A DNA stretch of 64,000 nucleotides from contig JANTQA010000026.1 in assembly GCA_027625915.1 (NCBI GenBank), positions 4,774,001 through 4,838,000 on the forward strand, read 5' to 3'. Below the pieces are notes generated by a model. It was not told the origin of the DNA, searched no databases, and saw only the letters and a program-made list of their open reading frames with translations. How positions within the stretch are numbered: the first letter of the stretch is position 1; each line of letters starts with the position of its first letter. This document shows positions 55,961 to 64,000 of the stretch, piece by piece. Position numbers and translations under genes: made by a program. The DNA is from Anaeramoeba flamelloides (lineage: Eukaryota; Metamonada; Anaeramoebidae).

Positions 55961-57318
55961 GTATTAGGGTACTTTAGAGTACAAAAGTTTTTTTTTTTTT
56001 AAAAGTTACATAAATTAAAAGAAAAATTCTGGGTATTATTTTTATTTAGAAATTAAAAAGAAAAGTTAAGAAATTTTCTTTTGTTTTTTTCTATCTATAA
56101 AGTTTATTATTTTTTGGAATAACCATAAAACTTAAGACAATATAATGGTATTTTCTTCGGAATTTCAAAATTCAATAAGATATAATACTGGTTTTCCAGA
56201 ATCTGTAATAATTAAATATAATCAAGTATTTTTCCATAATTCTTTCAAACCATATAAAATTAACATCAGTGGGTAAGTTGATAATTTGGTTGGATAAAAG
56301 AATTTATTGTTTTTTAAAAATATATTCTAATTATTTTTCTTCTTCGTGTTTTTCTATTTTGATAAAATTTTATAAAATTACACCTACATATCATTAAATA
56401 AATAAATAAATAAATAGTTGATATTATTAACAATGTTGAAAAAAGTTTCGTAATCAAAAAAAAATAATTCTGATGATTCCAAAAATAATATATTGAAATA
56501 CAAAAAAATATATAATTTTTCAAACAAAAAATGCAATAAGTAATAAAAGACACAGGATATCTAAAAAAAAAAATCAAATTTACAAAAAAATTCAATGTAA
56601 TATCTAAATGTAAAAAAATTCTATTTACAAAAATAAAAGTTACAAGTGTTCCTAATTTCAAAGAATCTAAATATTAAAAATAAATTATTATTAAATTTAA
56701 ATGTATATTTAATGTTCACTTTTTTATTTCCTTTTGAAAAACAAACCTCAATTTTTTTTTTTTTTTTTTTGGTTTCATGGAAGCAATTGGTTCTTGTTTA
56801 TTCCGATGAATAGTCTCGCATTTTTACTTATTTAAATTTGTTTTTTCAAAGACCCCCATTATTCTCAAAATCTATAAATTTATTAATTAATATTTTTTTT
56901 TTTAATTTTAAGAAAGATTAATAAATGACAAAGAAATAAATATTTGGGTTTTTTTTTCTATAAATTGTCGTTTAATTATCTTTTCATCAATACTTTTATT
57001 TAGGGTTTTTTTCTTGTCAGTATATTATTTTGATTGAAATGGAATCACAATTTTTTTTTTTTTTAATAGAGTTTTGGTAACTAATATAAATTTTTTGTTT
57101 TTTTGATTCCAATGAATCAGTTAAAAATAATTTTTATTTTTGATAAAATTTTTTACTTCAAAAGGACTATTCCAATTTGAAAATGTAGACGAAAGCTGAT
57201 TCCGTTTGAATAAATTGAATATTATGAATCCAAATCTTTCCTTTTTGAGATTCTAAAAATTATAAAAATATAATCAATTTGGTAACTCTATTAATAAAAA
57301 TAATTTTAACTTATTTTA

Positions 57319-57514
57319 CCATCAGTTCCATTTTTAAGACACAAAATTTCAACAAAATTTAAGGCACAATAAAAATATCTATTTAAGGTACAAAATTCAA
57401 ATTCTATTAAAATAATTTGTCTAAAAAAAAAAATCAAAATTTTGTTCCTTAATTTGTGATTTTTTTGTTCCTTAAATTCGTTGAAACTTTGTGTCTTAAA
57501 AGTGGAACTGACTG
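57319..57514. mobile_element. MITE of the CAGTCAGTTCC family (copy 2)
   Basis: Same length (196 bp) and TA borders as copy 1; left end CCATCAGTTCCATTTTTAAG, right end AAGTGGAACTGACTG. More substitutions than copy 1. Confidence 0.88.
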
Positions 57515-57689
57515 TATAATACTTTAGTCAATTTATTCGAATTGTGAATAATTCTTTTTCTTTTAGTATAAAATCAATTTGTTTCGGTTAAATTAAAGTT
57601 GTAGTAGTTTGAGTACCATCTGTTTTTTCAAAAGAAAGTGTTTTGTTGTATTCTTTTAGGATAAAGCCATTACGTTAGAAATTATTTTC

Positions 57690-58170
57690 TGAAATGGAAA
57701 AAAAATTTTAGTAAATTTTTAAGAGTTCCTCATCTTAATTAAAAACTATTCAACCTGTAAGATGGGATCGAAATCCAAAAATCAATGAAGAATAAGTGGA
57801 AATTTAAAGAAAAAACTTCAAAGAGAGGCACTCAATTTTCAAGTAGAATGGTTGTGATTTTAATTAGAATTTTGAAAGTTGTTGTGTTGATTTCTAAGTG
57901 TTGATCTTTAGAACTTTTTGAGATCCCCAAGATTTTTTTTTTCACTATTTTATATTCCCAAATCAGTTATTTTTATCTATAAAATGGTAAAAAAATTATT
58001 ACTCTGTAAAATATAAAGGGTTCCATAAAATGCTAATAATTTCGATTAAATTGGATTAAATTGATTGTTTTATTCAAGAAAACAATTCGTTTCGAATTGA
58101 AGAAAGTTCGTTCTTTGGTTATATTAAATTCAGAACAATTAATTTTTTTCTGTTTTTTGATTTTTTGGAA
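57690..58170 (+). repeat. dispersed repeat family C, copy 2
   Basis: Aligns with 42940-43400; see there. Includes CAAAGAGAGGCACTCAATTT and TTTTTGAGATCCCCAAGATT. Confidence 0.75.
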
Positions 58171-60321
58171 TTGAGAATTCTTATCTAATTTATTTTTTTT
58201 CAAATTGAGAATTGTTTTGAGACGTTTTTTTACAGAATTTTTATTTAGAAAGTGCCTAATCTTTTGAACTATTTTTTGAAAGTTGAATTATTTGAAATTT
58301 AGAATTCTTTATAAGTTTTGGAATTGGATTTTTTTTTTTTTGTGTTTTGTCAATCAAAAGAAGTAAAATTTCTCAATATGCTTTTTTCCAAACAAATCTA
58401 CTCTTGAGTATAGAAACGAAACCTTCGTAAGTTCTAGATCCTGAAAGATTCAATATTTTAGTGAGTTCCTAAGAGTTTTTTCGATGTTTCTCAAAATTTT
58501 GTGTTTTAAAAAGTTATTTTTATGAGAATCAAAAAAAATTCTTAAATAGTGCCTCATATATGAACTGTTTTTACTAACGCCACCCCTATCCAAATTTTTA
58601 ATTATCTATATCACCACCAAAATTTTATATTGAAAAATTTTGAGGTTCATTTGGAAAAACTGAAAACTTGATCTTGAATTGGAAACGAAATACCCAAATT
58701 CTTGATTGAACAAAACGAATGTATAAACTCAGTTCTTTTAAATCAAAAAAAAAACAGAACCACAATTAAAAAATGTATTTTTCTTTATTTAAACAATTAC
58801 TATTTTCATTTTGTCGGAAATTCAATTTTTTTGTTCTTTTGGGTTTACTCGTCTTATAAGAAGGTAAGTTTATTGTGAATAACAAAATTAGTGAAACAAA
58901 GTTCAAGAAATATAATAACCAGTTTGACAACAAAGACAATTTCGGTCAGTTTAAGAGATAAATGAGAAAGATTTTTCCAATAATTAGAATAATTTTATGA
59001 AGAAATTATTGAAAATTTGGGCAAATTGGATTTAAAGTTACCAACGTAACACTTAAAAAAGTAAAACTCTGAAAAGAAGTTCATCAAAATTTCTAATTGA
59101 GAAATATACTACAAAAGAAAAGTAAGATCAAATAATAAAAAGAAAAAATTAAAGATTGAAGACCAAATGAAGTATATGCCATAATTACAGTTTTTTTCGA
59201 ATATTATCTTTTAGTAAGGGACTTTTCTTCCTTTTTCAACTTATTAAAAATTTGTTGGAAAAATTGATTGTTTTCGAGCTTATTCCAAAAACATGTTTAC
59301 ACTTATTTTGATTAAAAAAAAGGGATTTAAATTGTTTTTCTCAGTTTTGTTAAAAAAATAAAATGATTATTCTTGAAAGTTAATTCGATTTTTCCTGTAT
59401 ATATTTTCTTCTTTTTGTTTTTAGGTTTGTTAAAGGTCAATAATTAAAATTGAAACTTTTTTTTTCATAGTTTGTATTTTTTTTTGTAATTTGTCCTTTT
59501 CAAAAAATCCAAAATAAATATCAACAGAAGAAAATTTCTTCGGAAATAATGGTAAAGAGTGCACGTAGATATTAATGACATTATTTCAAAAACTTTCTAT
59601 TTCTTCAAGTAAAAAATTTATCAGATTCTTAAATTCTAAAAAAAGTTTTTAATTTCTTGATACAATTTTGCTTTTTTAAATTATTTTAACATAGCTTGAA
59701 TAATTCATTTTATTGGTTTTAATATTTTGTAACTCTAAAAAAATGGTTGAGATTTGCATTATTCTTGGTATGGAACTGTTTTGAATTTAGAATTACCAAA
59801 TATGCTACCAAAAATAGAAAAAAAATTTATTTTGCATAGTTTATTTCCTAAAATAAGAAAAATAGATCTAAATAGGAGATTTTTGAGAAAATTGATTTCA
59901 AAAATAAGATTACTAATCCAATTAGCTTTTTTCTTTGAAAACAATGCAAATAAGAAGATGCTTAAAAAAAAACAAAATAAAAAAAAAAAAAAATAATCTA
60001 TTTTACCTTCAAATTATTGTGTTATAATTATCAACTTTATAAGATAAAAAATGGTTAATTTGAATTGAAGGAATCAATAAATAAAGTCTCTGAAAACCCT
60101 CGATTTTATGAAGTTATTTTCCATATTCTTAATGGAGTGCAAGAAGATTAATGTTTTCCGAATTTTGTTTTCATAAATTTACAAGAGAATTTATTTTTCA
60201 AAAAGTTATTTTTTTCTTAAAAAAATCAAATAAGAAAAAAATTCAAGTGTTTTATTTAGATTGAAAAGTAGAATGTATATTAAATTTGAATTCAAAACTT
60301 TAGAGTATAAAAATTTTCCTA

Positions 60322-60533
60322 ACCGTTGGTTCCAATTTTGATACACAAGCAATCAAGGAAATTTTAGTCACACAAAAAATCTCAAATTAAGGCACAAAAT
60401 TCAGAATTTTTTTTTTTTAAAACACAACTCATTTGCACTAATCTAAATTTTGTTGCTTTTATTTTAGAATTTTTTTGCCTTCATTTTCGTTGAAAGTTTG
60501 TACCTTAAAAGTACAACCGGCTGTTCGATTATC
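60322..60533. mobile_element. MITE of the CAGTCAGTTCC family (copy 3, diverged)
   Basis: Left end CCGTTGGTTCCAATTTTG, inner AAGGCACAAAATTCAGAATT, right end GTTGAAAGTTTGTACC then TTAAAAGTACAACCGGCTG. About 212 bp, the oldest-looking of the three; the TA flank is no longer perfect on the right. Confidence 0.7.
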
Positions 60534-61361
60534 AAAAAAAAAAGTACAACTAATCTTGGAAAAAATTTTTTTCTAATTAATGAATTTAATAGAGCTGTGT
60601 TGTTTGTCTTATTTTTTAAATTGGGATTTTGTTTCATACACTAAGGGTTTTTTTTTTTTTCTAAAATTTTTATGAAGGAAAATGGTAAATACAAAATTTT
60701 GCTTATTTCGATTTTTTAATAAATATAGATGAGTTTAGACTCAACGAGTAACACTATAATTTTTATTAACTGTCGCACATTTCAATTTTTTTGGTAACTA
60801 TAGTGTTAGTTCAGGCGTAAAACTAAGGATAATTTTCAAATTGGCAATTATTTAAAAAAACCCAAAGCTTTTCTAATAAAATCGTATTTGATTTTAAGAG
60901 TCAAACAAAAAAAGAAAAGTTATACAAAATCTCGATAAATATCGTTTCATAAAGATTTTGTAAGTTTTTTTGGTCTGGTTAAAGATAAAATTTGGGAACT
61001 TGAAATAAAAATTTTAAGATTGTAATCAGAAAATTGATAGAGTATGAAGTAAATCATTCCAAAAAAAATCATGGTTTAATATTAAAGAGTCCATTTAATT
61101 GTGCCAAATCAGATTCATTTTCATAGAAAGATTTAAATTTTTTGGTTCCTTTTTTGATCGAAAAAAAGGGTTTTTTCTACCTTGTTTTATTTCTTTTTCT
61201 CCAAAAATCGATATCGATGCAATTTTGAAAAAAAGACTTTGATAACAAGTTTTACAAAGATACCCTTATTGAGAAATTTCTTATTGATCTTTCAACACTT
61301 TTGATTTGGCAAAGTTTACAATTATGAACATTTTTTAATTTAAAAAATTTTCGGTTAATTA

Positions 61362-61640
61362 TTAAAAAAGAGAAAGTATTACAACTCTTTCATCAAGAAC
61401 CCCGTCTTTTAAAAACTCAAAGAATCGAATTCTGGAAACAGAAGAAATTCTCAATTTGCAATTCAAAAGTGATTTCAAAATACCTAAAAATGATAAGGTT
61501 GTATGTTCTGTAGAACATTTGTTTTGAACCAACAGTTTTGTTTGAAAAACATTAATAGTTTTGATATCATTAATTTCCAGTTGAAAAAAGTTGTAAAAAA
61601 CCAAAAATATCAAATATGAAGCATAACCGGGGTGTTCTTT
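61362..61640 (-). other. possible coding exon, unknown
   Basis: The minus-strand frame from HPGYASYLIFLVF (after an acceptor-like TTAAAG) reads FQLEINDIKTINVF, NKCSTEHTTLSFLGILKSLL and RIRFFEFLKDGVLDERVV to TAA. Composition is varied enough to be coding. No family, start or partner exon is recognised. Confidence 0.3.
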
Positions 61641-62060
61641 AATTTGTTAAGGGCTATTTTGAATCTATTTGTTACAAGAAAAAAAAAAAAGATTATTTAT
61701 TTTTCTGAAAAAAAAGTAAAATTTGAACAATCTCTGAGCAGTTGAAAGAATGAACAAAATTGACAAATAAAGAATATAACACCAATAGCGTAGTTTTCGA
61801 GTGAAGATAGTAATTCCTAAAAAAAGTTAAACAACTTTGTAAGGATAGTTAAAATTAGTTTGCAGAATAATAATAATCAAGATTTTTTGCTCACTGATTA
61901 TCAGGAAACACATGAAATTTTCTTTTTGAAAAGATTAAAAGACAGAACTGACATATTGTAATACGCTATTGGAAAACGAACAAACCCTGAAGAATTTATA
62001 ACAAGAAAAAAACATTTTATTATTTATAATACTTTTTTGGAAATATCATTTTTTTAAGAA

Positions 62061-63836
62061 ATGGGAAATAGCAAAACAAAAAAAGAAAAGAAAAAAAGAA
62101 AAGAAATCGAACTAAAAAACCATCAAATAATTGAAAAACAATTAAGAACCGAACAATACCAAGAAGATGTTGAAATGAAAATGTTACTTTTAGGTAAGGT
62201 TACTTTTCTTCTGATTGTTAATCTTGTAAATAGGCCCTTCGTCCTGTTTAGTAGCTGTTGACTGAGTCTCGTTGGCTAATTCATTTTATATATTTTAAAC
62301 CTTGAAATAATCTTCTCTCCACTTCCAAAAGGCACTGGCGATTCTGGAAAATCGACTTTCTTGAAACAAATGAAATTTTTGTATTCTGGTGGATTTTCTT
62401 TCCACGAATGCCAAACGTTTAGAAAAGCAATCAGGATGGGCTGTGTTGAATATACCAAAATATTACTACAAACTTTGAGAACATTTGATTTGGATCTCAG
62501 AAAGGATAATATCCAAAATATGCAAGACTTTTTTGGTCTTGTCAAAGAAAAACCTCATACATTCACACCAGAAATTGCGCAGCTAATAAAAATACTTTGG
62601 GAAGACACTGCAATGAAAAAGTGTTTTCAACAAAGACACAAATTCCAGTTACCAGCTTCTGCAGGATAGTATGTTTTTTACTCATTTTTCTTTTTTTTTT
62701 AATTTTTATTTTTTTTTTAATTTAACCAATGAATTTTTAAAACACTTTCAAGGATCTCAGGATCTTTGGTTTGCTGATCACAAATATTTTTGATCTCTTA
62801 AATTTTGGAGAGAAAAATTATTTTCAAAAAAAATTTGTTCTACTTGAAAATGATGTATAGCTACTCATGATTAACAATACTATTTTTTGTTTTAATTCCA
62901 AAACATTGGTTTTACTATAAAAATTTGTTTAATTCAAACAATTTTTTGAATTTCTCATTTTTAAACCACTTACAATTAAATTAAATTCGAACTTTAAAAA
63001 AAAAAATTTGATTTATTCAAACAATTTCCAAATGTTCTCTTTAAATAACCCATGCTTAAAATTAAATTCAATTTAAAAAAAAATCATTTCTCAAAACTTT
63101 TTTTGCTTTGCTTAACATAGTTTTTTAGATCGAATTACCGAAATTGGAGACGAATATTATAAACCTAATAAAAATGATATCTTATTTTGCAGAATTCCAA
63201 CCACAGGCGTAAAGGAACTTAAAATCGAAATTAATGGATATACCTGGAAGTAAGGAAAATCAATTAACCAATTTATTCTCATTATTTTGCATCTCTCTTA
63301 ACATTTTAAAATGTTAACATTTCATAAAATTAAACCTTCTTTTCAAAACAATAATTTCAAAGGTTGGTGGATGTTGGCGGACAACGAAATGAAAGAAGAA
63401 AATGGGTTCATTATTTCGATGACGTTGATATCTTAATCTTTGTGATCGCACTTGATGGGTATGCAGAAAAGTTATTTGAAAACCATCTGTTTAATAGGAT
63501 GACCGAAAGTATTTCTGTTTTTGGTGAAATTGTCAATAACAGTTATTTTCGAAAAAAAGATCTTGTTATACTTTTTAATAAAATAGATATCTTTCAACAA
63601 AATTTAACCAAAATCCCAATCAAACAAGCCTTCCCAGAATACAAAGGGAAAAATACATACGAAGAGGGAAGTCAATTTTTTAAAGAAAAATTTCTGAAGT
63701 GTCTCATAAAGAAAAATCAAAACGTTTCTTCATATAATACTTGTGGAATTGAAACAGATATTGTAATTTTTTATTTTATTCTTATTTTTTTTGTCTTTTT
63801 AATCTATTTAAGGACTATACATATTTTACCGGATGT
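62061..63836 (+). CDS. heterotrimeric G-protein alpha subunit, 3'-incomplete in the window
   Basis: Exons 62061-62193, 62332-62668, 63121-63249, 63363-63762 and probably a 24-nt exon at 63813-63836; splice phases restore all motifs. It starts MGNSK, so Gly2 can be N-myristoylated. Seen in order: P-loop GTGDSGKST (built across the first junction), helical domain, YFLDRITEI, switch I CRIPTTGV with the catalytic Arg, switch II DVGGQRNERRKW with the catalytic Gln, and NKID (usually NKKD). DYTYFTGC in the small exon matches the IYTHFTCA guanine-binding segment. It is followed by GTATATTG, the same donor as in the CH-RasGAP gene, so the last exon with the receptor-contacting alpha-5 helix should lie beyond 64000. 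If unspliced there, a stop comes at once and the protein would lack alpha-5. Confidence 0.93.
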
Positions 63837-64000
63837 GTATATTGATGTTTGTGACCAATAATATATTACTTGACTTGTAAGAATGTTGAACCTAGGGTTC
63901 TTGTTAAAATTGAAAATTTGTTTTTTTTTTTTTTCAAAAATTTTTCTTTTTGGAAAAGCACTTTCTTTGGATCATCTAAATTTGAAATTTACCTTGGAAA
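63837..64000 (+). other. probable last intron of the G-alpha gene, cut by the window edge
   Basis: Starts GTATATTG. No acceptor followed by a TDT..NI..VF-type alpha-5 sequence is found before the edge. Confidence 0.5.

Larger units (their letters stand above)
52210..62060. other. large intergenic region (9.9 kb), repeats and MITEs
   Basis: No confident gene. Contents: poly-A near 54536-54560, family B copy 3 (55005-55565) interrupted by a MITE, (AT)n at 55871-55960, two more MITEs (57319 and 60322), family C copy 2 (57690-58170), and two weak coding-like frames (59754-59996 plus; 61362-61640 minus). Frames such as 56314-56661 are AT-driven and not believed. Confidence 0.5.

Noticed and set aside
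56314-56661. 115-codon hydrophobic minus-strand frame
   Set aside because: Composition follows the local A/T content (Phe, Ile, Tyr, Lys, Asn); no start context, splice site or family.
59754-59996. 80-codon plus-strand frame ending in poly-Lys
   Set aside because: Lys/Ile/Leu-rich and ends in a poly-A tract; overlaps an equally long frame on the other strand; too weak to call.
62276-62545. 89-codon minus-strand frame
   Set aside because: Antisense to G-alpha exon 2, which is certain.
63844-63861. Reading of the last G-alpha frame through VYIDVCDQ as the alpha-5 helix
   Set aside because: It would need a non-GT donor or retention of the 50-nt intron; the micro-exon DYTYFTGC with a GTATATTG donor fits the family better.
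1-64000. tRNA, rRNA, CRISPR or bacterial operon features
   Set aside because: I looked for G/C-rich tRNA-like stems, T-loop motifs and spaced direct repeats and saw none; introns and repeats mark this as eukaryotic nuclear DNA.

Overview
The window looks like nuclear DNA of a very AT-rich protist. Intergenic DNA and introns are dominated by poly-A/T, (AT)n and short palindromes. Genes use the standard code, have GT-AG introns from about 50 bp to 4.6 kb, and carry N-, K- and Q-rich low-complexity runs. The gene set suits a free-living amoeboid cell with a full membrane-traffic and signalling kit: a TSET coat subunit (absent from animals and fungi), a heterotrimeric G-alpha, a Ras GTPase and a CH/RasGAP protein. 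An anaeramoebid, amoebozoan or similar lineage would fit. I cannot fix the species from sequence alone.

Layout: 1611-8065 (-) is a four-exon TMEM181/GOST-type seven-helix membrane protein with introns up to 3 kb. Only about 0.57 kb separates it from a divergent four-exon Kae1/OSGEP gene at 8631-14142 (+), which gives a very conserved 337-residue product once a 4.2 kb intron is removed. 17186-20725 (+) is a single-exon 1179-residue TSET TTRAY2/TWD40-2-like subunit. 23122-23488 (-) is an orphan 3' exon. 26870-28234 (-) is an Rxt3-domain protein. 31254-33656 (-) is an 800-residue protein I do not recognise. 36906-47433 (-) is a four-exon gene for a fimbrin-type CH domain, a coiled coil and a RasGAP domain whose arginine finger is lysine. 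51613-52209 (-) is a Ras-family GTPase with a CaaX tail. 62061 to the right edge (+) is a G-alpha gene whose last exon probably lies outside the window.

The space between and inside genes is a repeat landscape. There are two related copies of a decayed LINE (44160-45480 and 25584-25930), plus a third piece at 43497-43680. There are fields of nested palindromes bounded by AGGTTTT/AAAACCT (13182-13405, 25001-25583, 25931-26365, 35873-36230, 43762-44150, 44520-44768, 48695-48816), often with a relatively GC-rich 10-bp tandem unit TCTACGGCAC. A 458-bp terminal-inverted-repeat element lies at 12724-13181, and a paralogous empty site is visible at 48695. Three copies of a roughly 196-211-bp TA-flanked MITE lie at 55-60.5 kb. 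Several further dispersed repeat families are present (labelled B to H below).

The functional theme is membrane identity and signalling: TMEM181 and TSET act on the endomembrane system, and G-alpha, Ras and the CH-RasGAP act in receptor/Ras/actin signalling. Kae1 (tRNA t6A) and the Rxt3 protein (histone deacetylase complex) are housekeeping genes. There is no operon-like arrangement. The most interesting points are the TSET subunit, the lysine-finger CH-RasGAP, and the modular palindromic element that sits at the same position inside two LINE copies.
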